From positions 1 to 13,340 of the forward strand of contig CAKRTY010000013.1 of assembly GCA_934402125.1 (NCBI GenBank): a stretch of 13,340 nt of DNA, written 5' to 3'. The notes under the pieces are model-generated. The model did not search any database and had not been told where the DNA came from. It saw only the letters and a program-made list of their open reading frames with translations. The stretch is from an uncultured Anaerosacchariphilus sp. (GTDB lineage Bacteria; Bacillota; Clostridia; Lachnospirales; Lachnospiraceae). The position numbers were made by a program, and so were the translations under genes. This document shows, piece after piece, positions 7,310 to 13,340 of the stretch (the first letter of the stretch is position 1; each line of letters opens with the position of its first letter).

Positions 7310-7773
7310 GCGGCACCTCCGTTCTTCTTATACTCGATAAAGGCGTGCATTCCCCGCAGCTGTCCCTCATAGCCGGAGCAGCGGCACAGGTTGCCTGCCA
7401 GATACTGCTTGATTTCCTCGTCGGTGGGCTCCGGATTCTCCCGGAACAGGGCGATGGCGTTCATAATCATGCCCGGATTGCAAAAGCCGCACTGCTCCGC
7501 GCCCTGATCGGCGATAAAGGAGCCGAATTCCTCTGCTTCCTTCTGCAGTCCCTCCAGGGTCTCCACCCGGCGTCCCTCTGCCCGCGCCGCAAGCATGGCG
7601 CAGGAAAGCACCGGAGTACCGTCCAGAAATACGGTACAGAGTCCGCAGTTGGTAGTCTCACAGCCGCATTTTACACTGTAGCAGCCATGCTTCCGGACAA
7701 AGTCAAAGAGTGTCATATCCGCGGCAATCTCATCTGTTATCTTTTTTCCGTTTAAGATCATCGTTACGATCAT
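7297..7773 (-). CDS. xdhC: xanthine dehydrogenase-type 2Fe-2S subunit
   Basis: The 158-residue electron-transfer subunit has two [2Fe-2S] domains and passes electrons from the molybdenum centre to FAD. The N-terminal ferredoxin-like cluster is held by C38-x4-C43-x2-C46-x11-C58, and the helical second cluster by C95-x2-C98 and C130-x-C132 in QCGFCNPGM and NLCRCSGY. Length equals the E. coli small subunit (159 aa), whose name is used here; it is not the XdhC maturation factor. The first in-frame ATG after the FAD-subunit stop (7773) is chosen, with GAGG 5 bases upstream; the open frame to 7932 only overlaps the FAD gene. The loop between the first two ligands reads ETTN instead of the common GxGx form. 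Confidence 0.93.
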   Translation of the reverse strand: MIVTMILNGKKITDEIAADMTLFDFVRKHGCYSVKCGCETTNCGLCTVFLDGTPVLSCAMLAARAEGRRVETLEGLQKEAEEFGSFIADQGAEQCGFCNPGMIMNAIALFRENPEPTDEEIKQYLAGNLCRCSGYEGQLRGMHAFIEYKKNGGAACGK

Positions 7774-7780
7774 GTCAGCC

Positions 7781-8542
7781 TCACTCCTTTCCCTGAATCT
7801 CTGCGAAGGCACGTCCAAGCAGCACGCCCGCCAGGTGACGGCGGAAGGTGTCGGAGGCGCGCATATTGCTCTGGAACGGGGTTTCATCTGCCAGACGCTT
7901 TGCCGTCTCCTTGTCCATACGCTCGATCTCATACAGCTTCGCGATACCCGGTCTTGCGCCGATCACGGCCTTCTTTACGCCGCCGCAGTCGGATACGGCC
8001 ACGGTCAGCACCGGAAAATCGGTCCGTGTGTTCCGGTGGGACAGATACGCAAAATGGCCCGGACATTTCTTTACGATGACCCGTACCAGAATGTCATTGT
8101 CACGTTTCATTTTTACAAATTCTGACATCGGGACAACGCCGCCCTTATAGAGCTCCACGTAGGAATCCAGGGCCAGAAACGCCGTCATCACATCGGAGAA
8201 GCCGAAGCGTCCGAAGATACTGCCGCCTACCGTAGCCAGGTTCCGGAACTGGGTGCCCACGATATCGCAGACCGCGTCATGCAGCAGTCCCTCGCACAGG
8301 GCGTTCAGTCCCTCATGCAGCTCGATCTGACGTAAGGTCGCCATACAGCCGATGGAAAATGCTTCCTCCGTCTCCTCGATCTCGTCAAGCCCCAGGCCTG
8401 ACAGATCGATGGCCTTCTGCACGTTCCGGTTTCCCAGGCGGAGCCACAGCATACCGCCCAGGATCTTGTTGGTGCGCTTCTGGTTCAGCTCCCAGGCCTC
8501 CTCCAGACTTTCCACTTTTACCAATTCTCTTATTTTTATCAT
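7781..8542 (-). CDS. xdhB: xanthine dehydrogenase-type FAD-binding subunit
   Basis: This medium subunit binds FAD and hands electrons from the iron-sulfur clusters to an acceptor. Motifs in order: ILGGMLWLRL (27-36) for the first FAD loop, IGCMATLRQIE (64-74), and the signature RNLATVGGSIFGRFGFSD (100-117), then FLALD (122-126) and a C-terminal CO-dehydrogenase flavoprotein-like domain with GARPGIAK (195-202). It is 253 residues long, some 40 shorter than E. coli XdhB as remembered, mainly in the C-terminal half. The ATG at 8542 follows an ideal AAAGGAGG; the 8 residues further upstream in frame are untranslated. It starts one base after the permease stop. Confidence 0.92.
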   Translation of the reverse strand: MIKIRELVKVESLEEAWELNQKRTNKILGGMLWLRLGNRNVQKAIDLSGLGLDEIEETEEAFSIGCMATLRQIELHEGLNALCEGLLHDAVCDIVGTQFRNLATVGGSIFGRFGFSDVMTAFLALDSYVELYKGGVVPMSEFVKMKRDNDILVRVIVKKCPGHFAYLSHRNTRTDFPVLTVAVSDCGGVKKAVIGARPGIAKLYEIERMDKETAKRLADETPFQSNMRASDTFRRHLAGVLLGRAFAEIQGKE

Positions 8543-8543
8543 G

Positions 8544-9935
8544 CTATTCCTCCTTTGGGAGAACAATATTCAGGATAATCGCTACCAGGGCAGCCGGTAC
8601 GATACCGGAACCGCCGAAGATGAGCTGTACGCTCTGGGGCAGTCCCGCCAGCACGCCGCTGTTGGCGCCCAGACCATAGCCCAGACCTAGGGCTACCGAT
8701 ACAATCGTCGTGTTGCGAACGGTCATTTTCTCCTTGGTAATCAGGCCGATACCGCTGACTACGATGGAGGAAAACATCATGACTGCCGCGCCGCCCAGAA
8801 CGCTCTGGGGCATAATGGAAATCAGTGCGGACAGCTTGGGGAACAGACCGCAGAGAATCAGGAACACGGCTCCGGTCGCCAGGGCAAACCGGTTTACCAC
8901 CTTGGTCATGGTAACCAGACCTACGTTCTGGCTGAAGGAGGTATTCGGAAGCACGCCGAACAGGGAAGCCAGGGAGGATCCCACACCGTCGCAGACTACG
9001 CCGCCGGACAGCTCGGAATCGGTCGCCTCCCGATCCATACCGCCCTCAATTACGCCGGAGATATCTCCTACGGTCTCCACCGCGGTTACCACGAACATAA
9101 TCAGTACCGGAATGATGGCTCTGGGGTCGAAGACCAGCTTCACCGGCATCAGGGCCGGAACCGCGAACCATTTTGCCTGGGCTACCTTGTCCCAGTTCAG
9201 AACCCATGCCTTAGTATACTCCACACCCTCCGCGGTTACTCCGGTGGTGGGCAGAACCAGCGCCATGATCGCCGCTGCAATATAACCTACAATAATTCCA
9301 ATCAGAATGGAAGAAACACTGGTCATTCCCTTGGTACCATGCTTCAGCGCAATGATGACCACCAGCACCAGGGTTCCCAGGAGCAGGTTTTCCATGGATC
9401 CGTAATCCTTCGCGGAGTTTCCGCCACCGAAGGATCCCACGCCTACGGAAATCAGGGACAGACCGATGGAAAGCACCACGGTACCGGTCACAACTGCCGG
9501 GAAGAAGCGGCGCAGGGGCTTCAGCATAAAGCCCAGAACCGTCTCAAAAAGGCCGCCAATCAGGGAAGCTCCCAGAATCGCGCCGTACGCCAGGATACCG
9601 CCGCCCATGACGCCTGCCACACTGTTGAATACGCCGATAAAGCCGGAGCTGGTACCCATGATAATCGGCACCTTTCCGCCCACCGGACCGATGGCATACA
9701 GCTGAATCAGGGTTACAATTCCCGCCACCAGCATGGCGTTCTGCAGAAGCGCCACCTGCACCTCCGCGAATTCCGTACCGGAACCGATTCCGCAGGCTCC
9801 TGTGATAATCAGAATCGGGGTCAGATTTCCCACGAACATGGCCAGCACGTGCTGGAGTCCCAGGGGAAATGCTTTTCGAAAAGGCATTTTGCCATAAAAA
9901 TCATAGGCTGCTTTCTTGTTTTCTGCTTCATTCAT
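8544..9935 (-). CDS. NCS2 family xanthine/urate permease
   Basis: This 463-residue inner-membrane transporter of the nucleobase-ascorbate (NCS2) family should import xanthine, urate or a related purine by proton symport. It has about 12-14 hydrophobic segments. Visible markers are LQHVLAMFVGN (27-37, the TM1 QH motif), IIMGTSSGFIG (91-101), AVETVGDISG (285-294, where E287 and D291 match the substrate-binding Glu and Asp of TM8), and QNVGLVTMTK (336-345), an exact match to the family signature [QEP]-N-x-G-x4-T-[RKG]. Gln at the first position fits xanthine/urate rather than uracil carriers. GAGGAG lies 8-9 bases before the ATG. Its position inside the hydroxylase operon supports a purine substrate. 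PbuX-like and UacT-like roles cannot be told apart here. Confidence 0.93.
   Translation of the reverse strand: MNEAENKKAAYDFYGKMPFRKAFPLGLQHVLAMFVGNLTPILIITGACGIGSGTEFAEVQVALLQNAMLVAGIVTLIQLYAIGPVGGKVPIIMGTSSGFIGVFNSVAGVMGGGILAYGAILGASLIGGLFETVLGFMLKPLRRFFPAVVTGTVVLSIGLSLISVGVGSFGGGNSAKDYGSMENLLLGTLVLVVIIALKHGTKGMTSVSSILIGIIVGYIAAAIMALVLPTTGVTAEGVEYTKAWVLNWDKVAQAKWFAVPALMPVKLVFDPRAIIPVLIMFVVTAVETVGDISGVIEGGMDREATDSELSGGVVCDGVGSSLASLFGVLPNTSFSQNVGLVTMTKVVNRFALATGAVFLILCGLFPKLSALISIMPQSVLGGAAVMMFSSIVVSGIGLITKEKMTVRNTTIVSVALGLGYGLGANSGVLAGLPQSVQLIFGGSGIVPAALVAIILNIVLPKEE
8549..8556 (-). promoter_or_regulatory. ribosome binding site of the FAD subunit, inside the permease 3' end
   Basis: AAAGGAGG on the minus strand lies within the last permease codons, 6 bases before the FAD-subunit ATG at 8542. 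It fixes that start against a longer open frame and suggests coupled translation. Confidence 0.75.
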
Positions 9936-9979
9936 ACACGTTTCTCCTCATTTGCGATAGATAAATTCTTACATATTTT

Positions 9980-10216
9980 TCATAGTTCCAGGGTATACAT
10001 ACCCTCCCACCGGATAGCCGACTCCAGCATCGCCTGCTGCAGCAGCTCCTTCTCTGTGGGCTTCGCCTTCCAGGCCATTCCGCAGCCTGCAGTAATCTCC
10101 CGGGGAATGGGAATCAGTCTGCCGGGAAGCCCCTCCTTTTCACAGTGCCGTTCCATTTTCATGGCCTCAGTGGTGGTTCCAAAGGAGATCACCAGCGCTT
10201 CTGTTTTTTTCCGCAT
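9980..10216 (-). CDS. DUF3343 / putative Se-S carrier-like protein
   Basis: This 78-residue protein matches the DUF3343 family (now described as putative Se/S carrier-like), found beside YedF and selenium genes. The family core is visible: VISFGTTTEAMKME (9-22), then LIPIPREITAGCGMAW (34-49), in which C45 is the invariant cysteine that could carry a persulfide or perselenide. It probably takes selenium from the cysteine desulfurase encoded 4 bases upstream and hands it on, but this is inferred from context. The ATG at 10216 has GGAGGAG with 7-base spacing that overlaps the end of the upstream gene. The 44 bases after it, before the permease, hold only the permease ribosome site. Confidence 0.85.
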   Translation of the reverse strand: MRKKTEALVISFGTTTEAMKMERHCEKEGLPGRLIPIPREITAGCGMAWKAKPTEKELLQQAMLESAIRWEGMYTLEL

Positions 10217-10220
10217 TGCC

Positions 10221-11372
10221 TTACTCCTCCGCCAGCTCCCGGACGGCTGCCGCCGCCTCGTCTGCCTCTGCCTCCGTATTGAAATAAGAAAAGCTGAACC
10301 GGATCGCCCCCTGCTCCCGGGTTCCCAGCGCCTCATGCATAAGCGGCGCGCAGTGGGCTCCTCCCCGGACGGCGATCCCGTAATCCTCATAGAGCCAGTC
10401 CGCCACCCTTGCGGAATCGTAATCCCGGATATTCAGGGACTGGATTCCCGTCCGCTGATCCAGATCCGGATTTCCGTAGAGGATTACGCCCTCCACCTCC
10501 TTCACGCCGTCCACAAACCGCCGAAGAAGCGCCTGCTCCCGGGCGCGAATCTGTTCCACGCCGGTCTCCAGAAGCCAACGGGCCGCCGCGCCCAGGCCTG
10601 CGATTCCATGGCCGTTCAGGGTACCCGCCTCCAGCGCCGCCGGCATCTCTGACGGGTGTTCCCGGTCGAAGCTGTGAATTCCGCTTCCGCCCACCTTCAG
10701 CGACCGGATCGAAAGGCCGGGACGGACGCAGATACCTCCGGTTCCCTGGGGGCCGTAAAGCCCCTTATGTCCGGTGAAGCACAGGACGTCGATCCCCATA
10801 CGTTCCATATCCATGGGGACTGCACCCGCCGTCTGGGCAGCGTCTACGATAAGCAAAAGGCTGTGCTTTTTTGCGAAGGCTGCCGCGCGTTCCAGATCGG
10901 TGATGTTGCCGGTCAGATTGGAGGCATGGGTGATCACAAGTCCTCTGGTGTTTGGCTTTACCATTTCTTCCAGTTTCCGGTAATCCAGGATGCCTGCCTG
11001 CCGTTCTTCCCCGGCTTCCGCCTTTACGGGAAGCACCGACAGTTCCACGCCCTGCAGCCGGTACAGGGGCCGCAGCACGGAATTGTGCTCGCAGACCGTG
11101 GTAATCACATGATCCCCCGGCCCGAACAGGCCGCCAAGCGCCAGGTTCAGGCTCTCAGTGGCATTGGCCGTAAAGACCACCTGCTCCGGAGCCGCCGCGC
11201 CCAGAAGCTCTGCCAGGCTTTCTCTGGCCCGGTAGATGGTCCGTCCCGCGTAAAGGGACGCGTCATGGACGCCCCTTCCGGAATTTCCCATGGAAGCCAT
11301 GGCTTCCAGAAGGGCCTCCTTTACGCACTCCGGCTTTTGCAGGGTGGTCGCCCCGTTATCCAGATAAATCAT
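10221..11372 (-). CDS. cysteine desulfurase / selenocysteine lyase-like protein (class V aminotransferase, EF2568 type)
   Basis: This PLP enzyme takes sulfur from cysteine or selenium from selenocysteine and holds it as a persulfide or perselenide. The 383-residue protein begins with YLDNGATTLQKP (3-14) and has TANATESLN (68-76), a PLP-stacking H97 in CEHNS, VDAAQTAG (176-183; D177 and Q180 contact PLP), the Schiff-base lysine K203 in TGHKGLYGPQG, and the catalytic C341 in RGGAHCAPLMHEALG. The compact C-terminal cysteine loop and the location beside selD and yedF match the EF2568 group linked to selenium metabolism, not IscS or SufS. Its ATG overlaps the yedF stop (ATGA) and has no good ribosome site of its own, so translation is probably coupled to yedF. 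Confidence 0.9.
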   Translation of the reverse strand: MIYLDNGATTLQKPECVKEALLEAMASMGNSGRGVHDASLYAGRTIYRARESLAELLGAAAPEQVVFTANATESLNLALGGLFGPGDHVITTVCEHNSVLRPLYRLQGVELSVLPVKAEAGEERQAGILDYRKLEEMVKPNTRGLVITHASNLTGNITDLERAAAFAKKHSLLLIVDAAQTAGAVPMDMERMGIDVLCFTGHKGLYGPQGTGGICVRPGLSIRSLKVGGSGIHSFDREHPSEMPAALEAGTLNGHGIAGLGAAARWLLETGVEQIRAREQALLRRFVDGVKEVEGVILYGNPDLDQRTGIQSLNIRDYDSARVADWLYEDYGIAVRGGAHCAPLMHEALGTREQGAIRFSFSYFNTEAEADEAAAAVRELAEE

Positions 11373-11986
11373 GGCTTAACGATTTTCGCCGCGCCTGCCA
11401 TGGTCTCGGCGATGACGTACATATTGGTGACCTCGCCCACCTTTAAGCTGTCTGTCAGCCCGTAATGGTTCAGGCAGGTGCCACAGGTGAGAATCTGTAC
11501 GCCCTGGGCCTCCAGGGACTTCAAATCCTCCAGGGACGCGGACCCCTCGCAGGTGAGGGCAGCGCCTCCATTGTAAAAGAGCAGGGTCTTCGGCAGGGTA
11601 TCCAGCTGTGTCAGCGCATAGATGTATCCTTTCATCAGAAGCCGTCCAAGCTCCGGATCTCCCTCGCCCATGGTGGCGGAAGAAATTACCACAACTGTGT
11701 TATCCCGGGCGTCCGGAATACATGCTTCCGGAGCCGCTACTGCTTCCAAAGCCTTGGCAGTCTCTCCCCCGCCAATCTCCATGGTTACCTGATACTGTCT
11801 GTCCGAAAGCTTTTTGGAGCTGACCTGGTAGCCCTTCTGATTGGCCATCTTGGTCAGGTTCTGGACTGCAATCTCATTGTCTACCAGCGTCTCCACCACG
11901 CCGCTTCCGCCCAGCTCCTTAATGGCGTTTTTGGTCTTTACTACGGGAATCGGGCAAGCGTCGCCCAGTGCGTTTACCTGAATCAT
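11369..11986 (-). CDS. yedF: sulfurtransferase-like selenium metabolism protein YedF
   Basis: The 205-residue protein has two domains. Residues 1-72 are TusA/SirA-like, with the carrier cysteine C11 in [10 protein letters not shown]; this type of cysteine carries a persulfide or perselenide. Residues 95-205 are DsrE-like, with [13 protein letters not shown] (98-110), [13 protein letters not shown] (137-149) and [10 protein letters not shown] (167-176). This two-domain form is the one associated with SelD. It probably relays reduced selenium toward SelD or toward cofactor insertion; the exact step is not established. The ATG is preceded by a strong AGGAGGAG, and the gene overlaps selD by 4 bases upstream and the cysteine desulfurase by 4 bases downstream. 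Confidence 0.92.
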   Translation of the reverse strand: MIQVNALGDACPIPVVKTKNAIKELGGSGVVETLVDNEIAVQNLTKMANQKGYQVSSKKLSDRQYQVTMEIGGGETAKALEAVAAPEACIPDARDNTVVVISSATMGEGDPELGRLLMKGYIYALTQLDTLPKTLLFYNGGAALTCEGSASLEDLKSLEAQGVQILTCGTCLNHYGLTDSLKVGEVTNMYVIAETMAGAAKIVKP

Positions 11987-13023
11987 CGTACTTCTCCTCC
12001 TGTCACTAAAATCTCCGGTTCCCCGGGTTCTGTTATTTCTCCCACAAGCTCCGCCGGAAGTCCCGCCGCGCGAAGCTCATTTCTCAGATCCTCTGCCTCG
12101 TCCGCGCCCACTGCCATCAGCAGTCCGCCGGAGGTCTGCGGATCAAACAGCAGCTCCTCCATGGCAAAGGAAACTTTTTCAAATTTTACATATTTTCCCA
12201 CATAGTTCCGGTTCTTCTGCCCGGCCGCCGTCAATAGAAATTCATCGGCGTATTCCAGGGCCTCCTCAATCCGGGGCACCTTCTCCGCCTCAATCCGGCA
12301 GGACAGCTTTCCGTCCATCATTTCATGGAGATGGCCCAGGAAGCCAAAGCCCGTCACATCGGTACAGGCGTGAATGTGGTATCTTCTTCCTATCTCAGAA
12401 GCTGTTTTATTCAGGGTGGTCATGGATTCGATGGCTTCCGCCATGGCCTGTTCCGAGGCCTCCCTCACCCGGTTCGCCGTGCAGACGATCCCCACGCCCA
12501 GCTTTTTGGTAAAAATCAGTCTGTCTCCGGGCCGTCCTCCGTTATTGGACCAGATGTGATCCGGGTGTACCAGTCCCATAACCGACAGGCCGTACTTGAC
12601 ATCGGCGTCATGGATAGAATGGCCGCCCGCCAGGATACCTCCGGCCTCCAGCACCTTTTCCGATCCGCCCCGCATGATTTCTCCCAGGATATTCAGATCT
12701 GCAGTCTCCGGAAAGCATACGATATTCAGGGCCGTCTTCACCTGGCCTCCCATGGCATAGATATCGCTTAAGGCGTTGGCCGCCGCTATTTTTCCAAAGG
12801 TATAGGGATCCTCCACCATAGGCGGAAAGAAATCCAGGGTCTGAACTACCGCCGTATCGTCACTTATCCGGTAAACCGCCGCGTCGTCCCTGCTGTCATA
12901 GCCCACCAGAAGATCCGGATTCTCCGGCCCCCTGGGCAGCTTTTCCAGGACATGGCTTAAAACGCCGGCTCCTAGCTTCGCTGTACAGCCGCCGCCCTTA
13001 CAGAATACGATTTTTTCTTCCAT
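11983..13023 (-). CDS. selD: selenide, water dikinase (selenophosphate synthetase) SelD
   Basis: SelD converts selenide and ATP to monoselenophosphate, the selenium donor for selenocysteine, selenouridine and the labile selenium cofactor. The 346-residue protein contains the N-terminal active loop CKGGGCTAK (8-16): C13 and K16 align with the essential Cys17 and Lys20 of E. coli SelD, so this is a cysteine, not a selenocysteine, form. Further motifs are the metal-binding DDAAVY (46-51), QTLDFFPP (61-68), [14 protein letters not shown] (80-93), AGGHSIHD (132-139), [12 protein letters not shown] (220-231) and DPQTSGG (294-300). It starts 3 bases after the xpt stop with only a weak ribosome site (AGGAAG about 13 bases away), which suggests coupling with xpt. 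Confidence 0.96.
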   Translation of the reverse strand: MEEKIVFCKGGGCTAKLGAGVLSHVLEKLPRGPENPDLLVGYDSRDDAAVYRISDDTAVVQTLDFFPPMVEDPYTFGKIAAANALSDIYAMGGQVKTALNIVCFPETADLNILGEIMRGGSEKVLEAGGILAGGHSIHDADVKYGLSVMGLVHPDHIWSNNGGRPGDRLIFTKKLGVGIVCTANRVREASEQAMAEAIESMTTLNKTASEIGRRYHIHACTDVTGFGFLGHLHEMMDGKLSCRIEAEKVPRIEEALEYADEFLLTAAGQKNRNYVGKYVKFEKVSFAMEELLFDPQTSGGLLMAVGADEAEDLRNELRAAGLPAELVGEITEPGEPEILVTGGEVR

Positions 13024-13026
13024 AAT

Positions 13027-13340
13027 TCAGGCTTCTTCCTGCTCCCGGAATTTTACGGTTCCGGTTGCCGCGTCCATGCTCTCCACGATAGCCAGGGACT
13101 CCAGCTGGTAACCCAGGTTCCGGATCATACGGCCGCCTGCCTGGAAGCCCTTCTCCACCGCGATTCCGATTCCCTCTACTGTGCCGCCTGCCTGTGCCAC
13201 GATAGAAATCAGACCCTGGAGCGCGCAGCCGTTTGCCAGAAAATCATCGATGATCAGGACACGATCCTCCGGTCCTAAAAACCGCTTGGATACAATGACC
13301 TGGTTCTTGTTCTTATGGGTAAAGGACTCTACCTCTGCCA
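13027..13340 (-). CDS. xpt: xanthine phosphoribosyltransferase, C-terminal part (cut by window edge)
   Basis: The last 103 residues and stop codon are present; the N terminus lies beyond the right edge. The PRPP-binding signature [11 protein letters not shown] (27-37 of the visible part) and [11 protein letters not shown] (56-66) match Xpt, which makes XMP from xanthine and PRPP for guanine nucleotide salvage. In many Firmicutes xpt is paired with a xanthine permease under purine control; here the selD-yedF-desulfurase block lies between xpt and the permease. Any purine riboswitch or PurR site would be upstream, outside the window. The stop codon is 3 bases from the selD start, so both are on one transcript. 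Confidence 0.93.
   Translation of the reverse strand, partial: AEVESFTHKNKNQVIVSKRFLGPEDRVLIIDDFLANGCALQGLISIVAQAGGTVEGIGIAVEKGFQAGGRMIRNLGYQLESLAIVESMDAATGTVKFREQEEA

Noticed and set aside
5789..7372. 527-residue open frame on the plus strand opposite the large hydroxylase subunit
   Set aside because: It lies wholly antisense to well-recognised xdhA, has a shadow-type His/Gly/Arg-rich composition, shows no family motif, and reflects codon bias in GC-rich DNA.
9936..9979. Internal promoter or riboswitch before the permease
   Set aside because: Only 44 AT-rich bases with the permease ribosome site; too short for a purine riboswitch and without a -35/-10 pair.
9339..10652. 437-residue plus-strand open frame
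   Set aside because: It runs antisense across the permease, the intergenic gap, DUF3343 and the desulfurase, with no recognisable domain.
11465..12205. 246-residue plus-strand open frame
   Set aside because: Antisense to yedF and selD, both of which have complete catalytic motifs.
1..13340. CRISPR array or phage/IS genes
   Set aside because: No regularly spaced direct repeats, transposase, integrase or phage genes are visible on either strand.

Overview
All genes in this window lie on the minus strand and read from right to left. Gene content suggests an anaerobic member of the Clostridia, most likely Lachnospiraceae, with a fairly GC-rich genome (judged by eye). The reasons are the selenium-dependent molybdenum hydroxylase (SDMH) genes, strong AGGAGG-type ribosome sites, tightly overlapping operon genes, QueH in place of QueG, and a consensus sigma-A promoter. 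The species cannot be named from this sequence.

Layout in transcription order: the C-terminal part of xpt (xanthine phosphoribosyltransferase, 13340-13027, cut by the window edge); selD (13023-11983); yedF (11986-11369); a cysteine desulfurase (11372-10221); a DUF3343 Se/S carrier-like protein (10216-9980); an NCS2 xanthine/urate permease (9935-8544); the three subunits of a xanthine-dehydrogenase-type enzyme, FAD (8542-7781), 2Fe-2S (7773-7297) and molybdopterin (7309-5036); yqeC (5023-4253); a yqeB-mocA fusion (4256-2913); and an XdhC-family maturation factor with an unusual domain order (2899-1865). Spacings run from a 13-base overlap to 44 bases, so these twelve genes probably form one operon whose promoter lies right of the window. 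A 67-base gap then leads to a membrane-anchored VanY-type D,D-carboxypeptidase (1797-967) and queH (951-316), followed by an intrinsic terminator at 272-293. The left edge holds a tRNA-Gly(GCC) gene with its own near-perfect promoter.

The main operon reads as a complete purine module. A permease imports xanthine or urate. A molybdenum hydroxylase interconverts purines such as hypoxanthine, xanthine and urate. Xpt captures xanthine as XMP. A full selenium set (SelD, cysteine desulfurase, YedF, DUF3343 carrier, YqeB, YqeC) plus the MocA cytidylyltransferase domain and XdhC should build the labile-selenium molybdenum cofactor. The SDMH system itself is known; the points worth attention here are the permanent link to salvage (xpt), the YqeB-MocA fusion, the rearranged XdhC, the non-mammalian substrate pocket of the large subunit, and a 155-base MITE-like palindromic element (161-315) that abuts the queH stop codon and carries its terminator.
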